A DNA stretch of 64,000 bases, taken from NCBI RefSeq assembly GCF_004114915.1, contig NZ_CP022219.1, positions 2,882,501 to 2,946,500 on the forward strand. Reading direction: 5' to 3'. Made by a program: the position numbers and the translations under genes. Shown here one piece after another: positions 17,195-25,830 of this stretch. The notes under the pieces are model-generated. The model was given only the letters and a program-made list of their open reading frames with translations. It was not told the origin of the DNA and did no database searches. Every line of letters begins with the position of its first letter. Position 1 is the stretch's first letter. The stretch is from Bradyrhizobium guangxiense (GTDB lineage: Bacteria; Pseudomonadota; Alphaproteobacteria; Rhizobiales; Xanthobacteraceae).

Positions 17195-18091
17195 ATGCTT
17201 GATTCGACTCGCCGGGATGCGCGACCGCGCATCGCCCCGGCCGGCCTGATGTTCCTCGCGATCACCTCGATCGGCTGGGGGTTTAATTGGCCGGTGACGA
17301 AATTCCTGCTCGCGGAGCTGCCGCCGCTGACCTTGCGCGGGGTCACCGGCGTACTCGGGGCCGTGCTGCTGGCGGCGCTGGCGGTGTTCCGCCGGCAAAG
17401 CCTGAAGGTCGAGCCCGGGATCTGGCCGCGGCTTATCACCGCCGCCATGCTCAACGTCACCGGCTGGATGGTGCTGATGGGCTTGGCGCTGCTCTGGCTG
17501 CCGGCGAGCGAGGCGGCGCTGATCGCCTACACCATGCCGGTCTGGGCCTCGATCATCGCCTGGCCGGTGCTGGGCGAGCGGCCAACCGTGCTGCGCACGC
17601 TGGGGCTGGTGATGGCCTTTGCCGGCCTTGGCTCGATCATGGGCGGCAACGGCATTGCCGCCAGCGCCGAGAAGCTGCCGGGAATCATCATGGCGCTCGC
17701 GGGCGCGCTCGGCTTTGCCGTCGGCACGGTGTTCTCGAAGAAGTACCCGATCCATCTGCCGCCGATCACGGCCGCAGCCTGGCAGATCGGCATCGGCTGC
17801 CTGCCGATCTCGATCATCGGCCTCCTGGTCGAGACCTCGCACTTAGACAAGGTGACGCCGGTCGGCTGGTGGCTGCTGGTCTATTCGACCGTGGTGCAGT
17901 TCTGCATCGCCTATGTCAGCTGGTTCGCAGCGCTCGCGCGGCTGCCGGCCTCGGTCGCCGCGATCGGCACCATGGCCGTGCCCGTGATCGGCGTCGTCGC
18001 CTCCGCGATCGCGCTTGGCGAGCCGCTCGGGGCCGGGCAGATCGCCGGCCTGATCTTCACGCTGGCTGCGGTGGTGCTGGCGACGCGCTAG
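17195..18091 (+). CDS. EamA-family DMT transporter
   Basis: A 298-residue membrane protein with ten predicted helices in two EamA repeats; it opens with IAPAGLMFLAITSIGWGFNW, the usual first helix with the GxxW pattern, and each half ends in the LGExP-type motif (WPVLGERPTVLRTLGLVMAF and AIALGEPLGAGQIAGLIFT). It probably exports a small metabolite or amino acid across the inner membrane. The substrate is not deducible. It converges with the kinase gene, whose stop codon overlaps its own end by four bases. Confidence 0.87.
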   Translation: MLDSTRRDARPRIAPAGLMFLAITSIGWGFNWPVTKFLLAELPPLTLRGVTGVLGAVLLAALAVFRRQSLKVEPGIWPRLITAAMLNVTGWMVLMGLALLWLPASEAALIAYTMPVWASIIAWPVLGERPTVLRTLGLVMAFAGLGSIMGGNGIAASAEKLPGIIMALAGALGFAVGTVFSKKYPIHLPPITAAAWQIGIGCLPISIIGLLVETSHLDKVTPVGWWLLVYSTVVQFCIAYVSWFAALARLPASVAAIGTMAVPVIGVVASAIALGEPLGAGQIAGLIFTLAAVVLATR

Positions 18092-20391
18092 CTCGCCGCC
18101 ACCCCATCCTCCAGCGCCTTCCGGATCATCTCGGCAAGCTGGTTGCGCCGATAGGGCTTGGTCAGCAGCAGCACGCCGTCATCGAGCTTGCCGTGGTGGA
18201 CGATGGCGTTGTCGGTGTAGCCGGAGGTGTAGAGCACTTTCAGGCCGGGCCGGCGTTTGGCGACCTCGTCGGCGAGGTCGCGCCCGCTCATGCCGCCGGG
18301 AATGACGACGTCGGTGAACAGCAGGTCGAACGGCTGGCCGGCGTCGATCAATTCCAGCGCGGCCTTGCCGTCGGGCGCGGCCACGGTCTTGTAGCCGAGG
18401 CTCTGCAGCTGCGCGGTGACGAAGTTGCGCACCAGGGCGTCGTCCTCGACGACGAAAATGGTCTCGGCGCCGCCCTCGGCCTGCGGGGTGGCGACGGCAG
18501 TGGCGTCCGTCATGCCTTCGCCGGGCGGCAGATACAGCTTGATGGTGGTGCCGTGGCCTTCCTCGCTGTAGATCTTGATGTGGCCGCCGGACTGCTTGAC
18601 GAAGCCGTAGACCATGGAGAGGCCGAGGCCGCTTCCCTTGCCGACCTCCTTGGTGGTGAAGAAGGGCTCGAACGCCTTGAGCTGAATGTCGGGCGACATG
18701 CCGGTGCCGGTGTCGCTGACGGCGAGCATTACGTAGGCGCCGGCCACCACGTCGGCATTGGCCTGCGCGTAGGCTTCATCGAGCACGACGCGGCGGGTCT
18801 CGAGCAGCAGCTTGCCGCCGTTCGGCATGGCGTCACGCGCGTTGATCGCCATGTTGAGCACGGCATTGGTGAGCCGGGACGGATCGATATGGGCAGTCAT
18901 CGGCCCCTGTTCCAGCACGGTCTCGACCTGGATCTGCTCGCCGAGGGTGGGGCGCAACAGCTTTGCGATGTCCGCGATGGCGCCGTTGATCTCCACGTTG
19001 CGCGGCTGCAGCGGCTGCCGCCGGGCAAACGCGAGCAGATGCTGGATCAACTCGGCGCAGCGTTCGGCGGCATCGTCGATCAGCCGCGCCACGCGCTGCA
19101 GCTCCGGCTGCTGCTTCAGGCTCTCCACCAGCGTCTCGGTGTTGCCGGAGATCACGGTCAGCATGTTGTTGAAGTCGTGCGCGACGCCGCCGGTCAGCTT
19201 GCCGATCGCGTCCAGCTTCTGCGACTGGTACAGCTGCCGCTCGGTCTCGCGCGAGGTGGTCGCGTCGTGATAGACCAGCACCGCGCCGGAAATGTTGCCT
19301 TGCCCGTCCAGCATCGGCCGACCGCTGATCATGAGATGCCGTGGAGGATTGCCGCTGTGGGGGCGGACGATCATCTCCAGATCCTCGAACTGCTCGCCGC
19401 GCAGCACGCGCACTGAGGGCAGCTCGTCGGCCTTGAGCGGCGTGAGACCGTCGCCGTGAAACACATCCGAGAGCGCGCGTAGATTGCCAAGGTTCATGCC
19501 GGCGCGATGCAGTAGCATGCGCTCGGCGGCCGGATTGGACAGCAGGACATTGCCTTCGGCGTCGATGACCAGCACCGCCTCCGCCATGCTGTGGAACGTG
19601 CTCTGCAACACGTTGACCGACAGGCGCAGCTCGTCATGCGCGTCCACCAGATGCTGCGTGCGCTCCGCCACCGCCTCCGCAAGCGCATCCTTGGCGGCCG
19701 TGGTCTCCATCAGCGTGCTCTTGAGCGCAACCTCGGTGCGCCGGCTTTCGCGCATCACCATCACGACGAGCAGCAGGATCACCAGCGCGCCCGCGACATC
19801 GATGCCGAGCAGTACGATGCCGGTGCGGCGGGAATCTTGCGAGCGCACGCTGAGCAGGCGCTCCTCGTCCGCGCTCAACCGGTCGAGATTACTCATCACC
19901 GTGTCCATGAGGCCGCGGCCCTCGGCCCTGCCGTTGAGCGCGGCAATGCCGGCCTGGTCGTTGGCGGCGCGCAGGCGCATCGCTTCAGCGGCGATCTCGA
20001 CCCGGCGCAGCGCCAGCGGTTCGGTGCCCTCCAGCAGCGCGACCTGATCGGGATTGTCGCGCACGCCTCGCTTGAGCTCGGCGAGGGCCGGCGCGATCTG
20101 GGCATGGACCGCCTGGAACTCGGCGCTGAAGCCCGGGCTGCGGTAGAGCTCGTAGCCGCGCGCGGCGCTCTCGGCGCGTCGCAACAACACGCGCAGATCG
20201 GAGATCTTCCTCTGCATCTCGATGGTATGATTGACCCACGCGGCATCGGACCGCGACTTGACGTCGAGGGCGATCGAGGCCGCGGTGATGATCAGGAGGA
20301 TGGCAAGTCCAGCACCGAGAATGACGCGCTGCGTTGGAATCAAGGGGCTTCTTTCTTGTCCTTCAGCTGTGCGCTCTCGCTTGTGAGACAT
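18088..20391 (-). CDS. Hybrid sensor histidine kinase with CHASE3, PAS and receiver domains
   Basis: A 767-residue protein. Order: membrane helix (about 22-42), periplasmic CHASE3 domain (about 50-190), second membrane helix, coiled linker, PAS domain (LQSTFHSMAEAVLVIDAEGN), HisKA with GGVAHDFNNMLTVISGN (phospho-His), HATPase (NAVLNMAINARDAMPNGGKL, SDTGTGM, GKGSGLGLSMVYGF) and a C-terminal receiver (FVVEDDALVR, TDVVIPGG with the acceptor Asp, TKPYRR). Signal unknown; CHASE3 senses extracellular cues. It follows a response regulator gene with a 52-base overlap if the ATG is used. A TTG at 20343, overlapping the regulator's stop as TTGA, is an alternative start. Confidence 0.92.
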   Translation of the reverse strand: MSHKRERTAEGQERSPLIPTQRVILGAGLAILLIITAASIALDVKSRSDAAWVNHTIEMQRKISDLRVLLRRAESAARGYELYRSPGFSAEFQAVHAQIAPALAELKRGVRDNPDQVALLEGTEPLALRRVEIAAEAMRLRAANDQAGIAALNGRAEGRGLMDTVMSNLDRLSADEERLLSVRSQDSRRTGIVLLGIDVAGALVILLLVVMVMRESRRTEVALKSTLMETTAAKDALAEAVAERTQHLVDAHDELRLSVNVLQSTFHSMAEAVLVIDAEGNVLLSNPAAERMLLHRAGMNLGNLRALSDVFHGDGLTPLKADELPSVRVLRGEQFEDLEMIVRPHSGNPPRHLMISGRPMLDGQGNISGAVLVYHDATTSRETERQLYQSQKLDAIGKLTGGVAHDFNNMLTVISGNTETLVESLKQQPELQRVARLIDDAAERCAELIQHLLAFARRQPLQPRNVEINGAIADIAKLLRPTLGEQIQVETVLEQGPMTAHIDPSRLTNAVLNMAINARDAMPNGGKLLLETRRVVLDEAYAQANADVVAGAYVMLAVSDTGTGMSPDIQLKAFEPFFTTKEVGKGSGLGLSMVYGFVKQSGGHIKIYSEEGHGTTIKLYLPPGEGMTDATAVATPQAEGGAETIFVVEDDALVRNFVTAQLQSLGYKTVAAPDGKAALELIDAGQPFDLLFTDVVIPGGMSGRDLADEVAKRRPGLKVLYTSGYTDNAIVHHGKLDDGVLLLTKPYRRNQLAEMIRKALEDGVAAS

Positions 20392-20756
20392 TCCCGGATG
20401 TTGGTCAGCAAGGCTTCCGGCGTGAACGGCTTGCGCAGGCAGCGCGTTGCGCCAAGCTCCAGCGCCATGCGCAGGAAATCGGGAGAGGGCGAGGCGGACG
20501 ACGCGAAGGCGTAGCCGGACATCGCGATCAAAGGGGTCGCCGGCGCTCTCTCGTGGAAGATGCGGATGGACTCGAAGCCGCGCATATGCGGCATGAAGAT
20601 GTCAACCAGCATCACGTCAAAGGCCTGCGCTTCGAGCGCAGCCAGTCCTGTTTCGCCACCGTCGGTCAGCGTGACGTCGAAGCCCTGACGTTGCAGGAGG
20701 ACCTCGATGGTCGCGCCGACCATCGGATCGTCATCAACCACGAGAATACGCGGCAT
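20340..20756 (-). CDS. Single-domain response regulator
   Basis: A 138-residue CheY-like receiver with the acidic pocket VDDDP (residues 7-11), phosphoacceptor Asp52 in LVDIFMPHM, conserved Ser/Thr-type switch region (IAMSGYA) and Lys in RKPFTPE. No output domain, so it acts by protein contact or as a phosphate carrier. It is the first gene of a two-gene operon with the hybrid kinase, whose coding region overlaps its 3' end, indicating translational coupling. Confidence 0.88.
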   Translation of the reverse strand: MPRILVVDDDPMVGATIEVLLQRQGFDVTLTDGGETGLAALEAQAFDVMLVDIFMPHMRGFESIRIFHERAPATPLIAMSGYAFASSASPSPDFLRMALELGATRCLRKPFTPEALLTNIRECLTSESAQLKDKKEAP

Positions 20757-20948
20757 GACACTTCCCAGCAGATCGAAGTCCCCACTGCGATTGGTGATAT
20801 CCGCGAATCGTGTGTCCGGTCAATTTTGGATTGGATCAGGGTAGATATGCACGGTGCGGTGAATACAGGTCCATTTAATTCGACATGTATGCATTTTACC
20901 CACACGAGCAAAGAGCGGCCACCTCGCTGAGAGGCGAGATGCGCGAAA

Positions 20949-20976
20949 AAAGGCGTCGCAGGACTGCGACGCCTTT
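20949..20976 (-). terminator. Intrinsic terminator of the BA14K gene
   Basis: A perfect 12-base stem (AAAGGCGTCGCA with TGCGACGCCTTT) around a four-base loop. On the minus strand it ends in a run of six T residues, about 20 bases after the BA14K stop codon. It could also stop read-through on the other strand. Confidence 0.85.
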
Positions 20977-20997
20977 CGTCAACCGCGAGCGGATAGC

Positions 20998-21624
20998 TTA
21001 CGGGCAGGGATGCCGCTGGCCGTCATAACCGAGATAGGTGCCCGAAGCCGGGTCATACGATCTGTAGCGCTGCGCGCAATAGGCTGCAGAGTCGCCGCCG
21101 CTGTCGGGGACCACCGCCACTGACGGCTCGTCATAGTAGCTGTCGCCATAGTAGTAGGGGTCATCGTAATAGCCGCCGCCGTAATAGGCGTACGAGCCGA
21201 TGCCGCCGATCGCCGCTCCCGCCGCGAAGCCGGGCCAGAAGCCGCCGCGATGATGATGCCAGTGGCGACCGCTCCAATTGCTTCCGCCTTGCCAGTTGCC
21301 CGCCGTTGCAACGCTGCGGTCACCGCTGACCGATGGTGCGAAGGCCGTACGGGGCGACGGGCTGGCTACGAAATTGCCGCCGCTCGGCCGCGCCGCTGGG
21401 CCCGCCGCAAAATTGCCGCCGCCGCCCTGGATCGCGGGACCGCCGCCCATCCGTGCTCCGCCACCGAAGCCGCCGCCGCCACCGCCGATGTGAGCGCCGC
21501 CGCCGCCGCCGACCTGGGGGGCGCCGCTCACGCGGGCGCTGGGCCCTTGCGCGAAGCTCGGTGAGGTCATGGGCACAACAAGCGCCAGCGCTGCGGCGGC
21601 ACTCAAAACTCTCAGACTGTTCAT
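20998..21624 (-). CDS. BA14K family exported protein
   Basis: A 208-residue protein with a Sec signal peptide (residues 1-25, ending SFAQ), a Gly-rich low-complexity region (about 38-72), a basic His/Arg patch (SGRHWHHHRGGFW), a Gly/Tyr-rich segment that may form a membrane or beta structure, and the C-terminal BA14K signature AAYCAQRYRSYDPASGTYLG with a final Cys. The family is named for a Brucella immunoreactive lectin-like protein. It is likely periplasmic or surface-exposed; precise role unknown. Confidence 0.85.
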   Translation of the reverse strand: MNSLRVLSAAAALALVVPMTSPSFAQGPSARVSGAPQVGGGGGAHIGGGGGGFGGGARMGGGPAIQGGGGNFAAGPAARPSGGNFVASPSPRTAFAPSVSGDRSVATAGNWQGGSNWSGRHWHHHRGGFWPGFAAGAAIGGIGSYAYYGGGYYDDPYYYGDSYYDEPSVAVVPDSGGDSAAYCAQRYRSYDPASGTYLGYDGQRHPCP

Positions 21625-21859
21625 GGTTTTAAACTCCTTTCCCGGAAGTCAAACCTCAAGAATGGGCTGGAGTTCCTGGGATCACGCCGGTTTGCGTGTG
21701 AATGGAAGCCTCTCGCACGTCTGCTGTACCCGGCATGAACGGATCACGTCCGATTTGCGGCAGCGGTGCGCATTCGGGGAGGGCATGTCGCCGCCCGCCG
21801 AACTGGACATTTCGCCGCCCGGATGGCATCAGGGCCCGACGAAGCAGGGCCCTTGCCGC

Positions 21860-22267
21860 ATGAAACAGTTCTTCCTCAAGTTCTTCACCTGGTGGAATGG
21901 CCAGACCTTTGGCACCCAACTCTGGACCAAGCGGTACGGTGAGCTGGTCGGCCAGGACGAGCAGGGCAATCTCTACTATCGCACCCGCGGCGGAGCGGTC
22001 GATCCGACCCTCGGCTTCGAGCGGCGTTGGGTGGTCTATAACGGCTACGCCGAGGCGAGCCGGATCCCGCCGTCCTGGCACGGCTGGATTCACCACGTCG
22101 TCGATCTGCCGCCGACCGAGGCCAACTATCAGCCGCGCGAGTGGGAAAAGCCGCACCAGCCGAATCTCACCGGCACGGCAAAGGCCTATCGCCCCTCGGG
22201 ATCGACCCTCGCCAGCGGCAAGCGTCCGAAGGCGACCGGCGACTATCAGCCCTGGACGCCTGGCTAG
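21860..22267 (+). CDS. NADH:ubiquinone oxidoreductase accessory subunit, NDUFA12 family
   Basis: A 135-residue protein (MKQFFLKFFTWWNGQTFGTQ) with the NDUFA12/B17.2 family segments GELVGQDEQGNLYYRTRG, RRWVVYNGYAEASRIPPSWH and WIHHVVDLPP. In mitochondria and alphaproteobacteria this supernumerary subunit sits on the peripheral arm of complex I. The long upstream open frame is not part of the gene: the ATG at 21860 gives the family length. In many relatives this gene lies next to DUF2155 and aat genes; here those are about 6 kb downstream. Confidence 0.92.
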   Translation: MKQFFLKFFTWWNGQTFGTQLWTKRYGELVGQDEQGNLYYRTRGGAVDPTLGFERRWVVYNGYAEASRIPPSWHGWIHHVVDLPPTEANYQPREWEKPHQPNLTGTAKAYRPSGSTLASGKRPKATGDYQPWTPG

Positions 22268-22703
22268 CCCGTTCGGCCCCACCAATCGTCATCGTCCGAT
22301 TGGATGCATCCGCATCCGCCTCCAAACCGCTGTGGACAACGGGAACAGCGGGGACGGCGTCTGCGCGGGCATTGCGGCCTCGCGAGCGATGCGGCTCAAT
22401 GATCCCATCTTACGGAGATGGGAAACCATCGCGTTCGGTTCGGGCAACAGTTCGCGACTGTCCCGAGATGCAGCGGCTGCCGAGAAAGGACTCGATCGGG
22501 AGATAGGCCCCCGGTCTGGAAGCTCCGAAATCGCCCGATGGAATGTGCAGCCGTCGTAAGACAGGAAAGGCCGCTCGGGAAACCGAGCGGCCTTTTTCTC
22601 TTGAGGACGTGAGGTCTCGTGCCCCGGATGCCGGACAGCACGACGTGACACCGAGCAGCGTGTCCGGGACGCGCAAGTGACGAATGGTCAGCGCTTCCAC
22701 TTC
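22268..22703. other. Non-coding region after NDUFA12 with a strong terminator
   Basis: About 300 bases separate the NDUFA12 stop from the terminator at 22567-22597. No credible gene lies here. It is either a long 3' untranslated region or a separate small RNA of the plus strand. The last 100 bases, before the GST gene's stop codon, hold a degenerate intergenic palindrome (CCCCGGATGCCGGAC... GTGTCCGGG). Confidence 0.35.
22567..22597 (+). terminator. Intrinsic terminator
   Basis: A perfect 12-base stem (AAGGCCGCTCGG with CCGAGCGGCCTT) around GAAA, followed on the plus strand by a T-run. It is the only strong terminator after NDUFA12, nearly 300 bases beyond its stop codon. Confidence 0.85.
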
Positions 22704-23357
22704 TCAGAGATACAGATGAAGCGGCGGCGAGTTGCCGACCGGCATCATCTCATAGGGCGGCTTCCAGCCCGGCAGCTCCGCGACGCGCCGGCGCCAGGCA
22801 TCGATCGCAGGGAAAGCCGTCGAAAGATCGAAGCCCGTCTCCTCAGTTGGATAGTACAAATAACCGAGAAGCGAGAAATCGACGATTGTCGGCCGGTCGC
22901 CCAGCACGAAGCGTCGGTCGGAGAGGTGTTTGTCCACGATGGCGAAGGCGCTTTCGGTCCGCGCGCGCAAATAGGCGAGCACCGCCGGATGAACGGGCTC
23001 CGGCATGAAGCAGCGCTGAAACCGGTGCTGCGCAAAGTTTGACGTGAATTTGTGATTGTCGAACAGCAGCCAGCGCATCGCCTCGAAGGCCTCTTCGCGC
23101 GTCGGAGCAAACACGCCGTGAGTTCCGGCGAGCCACATCAGAATCGCGCCCGACTGGCTCATATGCCGGCCTTCGGCCTCGAGGACGGGGACTTCGCCCA
23201 TGATGTTGGCTGCGGCCCGCCAGTGAGGGTTGCGCGTCTCCCCGCTGGCGAAGTCGACGCCGACGGGCTCCCAGTCGAGCCCGGCGCAGTTGAGGAAGAG
23301 TGCGACCTTGAACGAATTGCCCGAAGCTCCGACACAGTGCAGGCGGTATCGCGCCAT
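22704..23357 (-). CDS. Glutathione S-transferase family protein
   Basis: A 217-residue protein with an N-terminal thioredoxin-like domain (YRLHCVGASGNSFKVALFLN, then IMGEVPVLEAEGRHMSQSGA with the cis-Pro and the Glu/Gln-Ser glutathione-binding pair) and a C-terminal helical domain with the GDRPTIVDFSLLGYLYY motif. Length is standard for bacterial GSTs. The catalytic residue is probably Ser10-14 region, but this cannot be fixed by eye. Substrate unknown; it is the first of an accessory block of small metabolic genes. Confidence 0.88.
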   Translation of the reverse strand: MARYRLHCVGASGNSFKVALFLNCAGLDWEPVGVDFASGETRNPHWRAAANIMGEVPVLEAEGRHMSQSGAILMWLAGTHGVFAPTREEAFEAMRWLLFDNHKFTSNFAQHRFQRCFMPEPVHPAVLAYLRARTESAFAIVDKHLSDRRFVLGDRPTIVDFSLLGYLYYPTEETGFDLSTAFPAIDAWRRRVAELPGWKPPYEMMPVGNSPPLHLYL

Positions 23358-23488
23358 GATCAGGTCCTCCCGTGCGCGCGCGACCTGAAAGCGGGAGCGT
23401 CGCGCGATGCGGATTGTCGCGACAGGCTCCTGACAGCGTCATGTCAGCAGTGCGGCCATGGCGAGTTGATGCAGCTGTGCGACAAATG

Positions 23489-23530
23489 CCCGGACGCAGC
23501 GCTTCCTTGGCGATGCGAAGCGCGTCCGGG
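23489..23530. repeat. 42-base palindromic repeat
   Basis: CCCGGACGC and GCGTCCGGG form the outer arms and GCGCTTC/GAAGCGC an inner pair, in the 190-base spacer between the DJ-1 enzyme and GST genes. It is another of the dispersed palindromes of this genome. Confidence 0.6.
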
Positions 23531-23547
23531 ACGCGAGAGTGTCGGGA

Positions 23548-24234
23548 CTACTTCACCCTTTCAGCGGCGCGCTTCACGGCCTCGAGCCGTCGCGCCTGGT
23601 TCTGCGCGCCACGCTCCCTCAACAGGGCCATCACTTCGGCCGGGGCGGTGTCAGGCGAGCCGGAGTTGAAGGGTGGGGCGGGGTTGTATTCCATCTGGAG
23701 CTGGATCGCTTCCGCCGTGGTGCGGTCGCGCAGGATCGACACCAGCGTCAGCGCGAAGTCGATGCCTGCGGTGACGCCGCCGCCGGTGATGCGGTTGCGG
23801 TCGACGCAGACGCGCGTCTTGGTCGGGGTCGCACCGAACTGGGTGAGCATCTCCATCGCGCTCCAATGCGTGGCGGCGCGGTAGCCTTTCAAGAGGCCGG
23901 CGGCGCCGAGCGCCAGCGATCCCGTGCAAACGGAGGTGACGTACTTCGCGCCTTCGGCCTGCTTGCTCAGGAAATCCAGCACGTCCTGGTCGTTGAGCAG
24001 ATCGTTGGTGCCGCCGCCGCCGGGCACGCAGATCACGTCGAGCTGCGGGCAGTCCGCGAATGTCGTGGTCGGCGTCAACGTCATCACGGAGTCGCTCGGC
24101 ACCGGTTCGATCCGCTTCCAAATCAGGTGCAGTTTTGCGTCGGGAAGCATGGCGAACACCTGCAAGGGCCCGGTGAAGTCGAGCTGGGTGACGCGCGGAA
24201 ATACCAAGAGACCGATCTGGAGCGGTGCCGACAT
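23548..24234 (-). CDS. DJ-1/PfpI family enzyme, isonitrile hydratase-like
   Basis: A 228-residue protein of the isonitrile hydratase/DJ-1 group. It has the acidic residue in TQLDFTGPLQVF (Asp19), the PGGGGTNDLL loop and the nucleophile elbow TSVCTGSLALG with Cys103, followed by ATHWSAMEMLTQFGA and GGGVTAGIDFAL, all typical of InhA from Pseudomonas putida, which hydrates isonitriles to formamides. The actual substrate here is unproven. GGAGG lies before ATG 24234. It is divergent from a GlxA-type regulator, which suggests local control. Confidence 0.85.
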   Translation of the reverse strand: MSAPLQIGLLVFPRVTQLDFTGPLQVFAMLPDAKLHLIWKRIEPVPSDSVMTLTPTTTFADCPQLDVICVPGGGGTNDLLNDQDVLDFLSKQAEGAKYVTSVCTGSLALGAAGLLKGYRAATHWSAMEMLTQFGATPTKTRVCVDRNRITGGGVTAGIDFALTLVSILRDRTTAEAIQLQMEYNPAPPFNSGSPDTAPAEVMALLRERGAQNQARRLEAVKRAAERVK

Positions 24235-24268
24235 GAGAGCCTCCAATGAAACACTTGACGCCGGCAGA

Positions 24269-24305
24269 TTGGCATGATGCCTTTATGTCCAAAATGGCAT
24301 AATTC
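24269..24305. promoter_or_regulatory. Candidate operator between the divergent DJ-1 genes
   Basis: The 93-base divergent spacer holds an inverted repeat ATGCC-(14)-GGCAT at 24277-24300, and direct copies of TGGCATRAT at about 24270 and 24296 spaced 26 bases apart. AraC-family proteins often bind direct repeats spaced by two or more helical turns, so these may be sites for the regulator encoded at 24328. This rests on position and symmetry only. Confidence 0.35.
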
Positions 24306-24327
24306 CCTCTCTTTCGGACATCGAGTC

Positions 24328-25266
24328 ATGATCGGCATTTTGATCTTTCCGGATTTCCAGCTGCTCGATGCGGCCGGTCCCATCTCGGTATTCGAGGTCG
24401 CGGCGCGCTGCGCCGGAAAGCCGCTGGCGTTGCGCGTGCTGGCGCTGAACGCGGGGCCCGTGCGCAGCTCGTCGGGCGCCGAGATGATGGCGCACGACTT
24501 CAAGTCGGCGAATGCGATCACGACGCTGATCATCGCGGGCGGCGCAGGCGTGACGGATGCCGCGCGCTGCGAGACAACGCGCGCCTTCGTGCAACGGCTG
24601 GCTAAGCGCGGCGTGCGGGTCGCGAGCGTCTGTTCGGGCGCCTACGTGCTGGCCGAGGCAGGATTGCTGGACGGCCGCCGCGCCACCACGCATTGGGGAC
24701 GCACACGGGATTTCGTCGCGCGCTATCCCAAGGTGAAGTTCGAGCCGGACCAGATCTTCACCCGCGACGGCAATGTGTGGACGTCGGCGGGCATCACCGC
24801 GGGCATCGACCTCGCGCTCGCGATGGTGACCGAAGATCACGGCGAGGAGATCGCGCAGCACGCCGCGCGTCACCTCGTGCTGTATCATCGCCGCAGCGGC
24901 GGCCAGTCGCAGTTCTCCTCCCTGCTGGAATTGAAGGCGCCGAACGGCCGCTTCGGCGCACTGCTGTCCTGGGCGCGGGAAAATCTCGACACCAGGCTGA
25001 CCGTCGAAGACCTCGCCGACCGCGCCGGCATGAGCGCGCGGCATTTTGCCCGCGCCTTCGCCGCCGAGACCGGAACGACACCGTCGAAGGCGATCGAGCG
25101 GCTCCGGCTCGAGGTCGCGCGCGAGCGCGTGCAGTCCTCCCGCGAGGCGATCGAGCTGGTCGCGGAGACGACCGGGTTCGGCGATCCCGAGCGCATGCGG
25201 CGCGCCTTCATCCGCGCCTTCGGCCAGCCGCCGCAGGCGTTGCGGCGCGCGGCGCGGGCGGGGTAG
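24328..25266 (+). CDS. GlxA-type transcriptional regulator (DJ-1 domain plus AraC HTH)
   Basis: A 312-residue protein. Residues 1-185 form a DJ-1-like domain that still has the elbow ASVCSGAYVLAEAGL with Cys102 and the THWGRTRDFVARYPKVKFEP and TSAGITAGIDLAL segments. Residues about 210-305 form an AraC double helix-turn-helix (LTVEDLADRAGMSARHFARA, then ELVAETTGFGDPERMRRAFI). Such proteins act as ligand-responsive activators. Its closest obvious target is the divergent isonitrile hydratase-like gene. ATG 24328 is chosen because the family starts MIGILIFPDF. Confidence 0.88.
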   Translation: MIGILIFPDFQLLDAAGPISVFEVAARCAGKPLALRVLALNAGPVRSSSGAEMMAHDFKSANAITTLIIAGGAGVTDAARCETTRAFVQRLAKRGVRVASVCSGAYVLAEAGLLDGRRATTHWGRTRDFVARYPKVKFEPDQIFTRDGNVWTSAGITAGIDLALAMVTEDHGEEIAQHAARHLVLYHRRSGGQSQFSSLLELKAPNGRFGALLSWARENLDTRLTVEDLADRAGMSARHFARAFAAETGTTPSKAIERLRLEVARERVQSSREAIELVAETTGFGDPERMRRAFIRAFGQPPQALRRAARAG

Positions 25267-25332
25267 GCGAGCCTCCGCGAGTTCGCGCACGTGTGGAGCA
25301 TGGCGAGGTCTGCGCCGCCGCAAAAGCGCATT

Positions 25333-25779
25333 TCATCGCCGTACTTCGAAATACGTCTTGCCGCCCCGCTCAAATCCGGCCTCTTCGTAAAAGCGCAAGG
25401 TGCTCTCCCGTTTCGAGCCGGTCGCCAGGTGGACTTTGTAGCAATCGGCTTGCGATGCGATGTCGAGCGCATACGCAAGAACCCGTCGCCCGAGTCCCTG
25501 TCTGCGGTGATCCGCATGGATGACCACGTTCTCGATCACGCCATATGATCGACCGCCCCGAGACAGATTAGGTACGATCGCGAGGGTGCAGGACGAGACA
25601 AGCCGCGTCGCTGTCTGCGCCACGATGACCGTCATGAAGCCGGATCGAAGTAGCGTCGACCAGACACGCTCGGCAGTGTCCTCCTCCAATCGGGCTTCGT
25701 CCGGATGAAGATGCCGGTAGAGAGTCAACACTTCCGGCAGATCGTGCTCGGTTGCGCGACGTATGATGGCTTCGTTCAT
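25333..25779 (-). CDS. GNAT family N-acetyltransferase
   Basis: A 148-residue protein of the GNAT fold: MNEAIIRRATEHDLPEVLTL at the N-terminus, the core strand VIENVVIHADHRRQGLGRRV with the acetyl-CoA-binding RRQGLG loop, and CYKVHLATGSKRESTLRFYE with FYEEAGFERGGKTYFE at the end. It transfers an acetyl group to an unknown amine. The start ATG 25779 gives the usual length; the extension upstream is unlikely. Confidence 0.87.
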   Translation of the reverse strand: MNEAIIRRATEHDLPEVLTLYRHLHPDEARLEEDTAERVWSTLLRSGFMTVIVAQTATRLVSSCTLAIVPNLSRGGRSYGVIENVVIHADHRRQGLGRRVLAYALDIASQADCYKVHLATGSKRESTLRFYEEAGFERGGKTYFEVRR

Positions 25780-25830
25780 GTGCTGATCCCACGGGGGCAA
25801 TTGGACCATGTTAGCTGCTTAGCCGAAGGA

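Noticed and set aside
17287..19416. 709-codon plus-strand frame over the DMT transporter and the hybrid kinase
   Set aside because: It overlaps two convincing genes in other frames and has no family resemblance.
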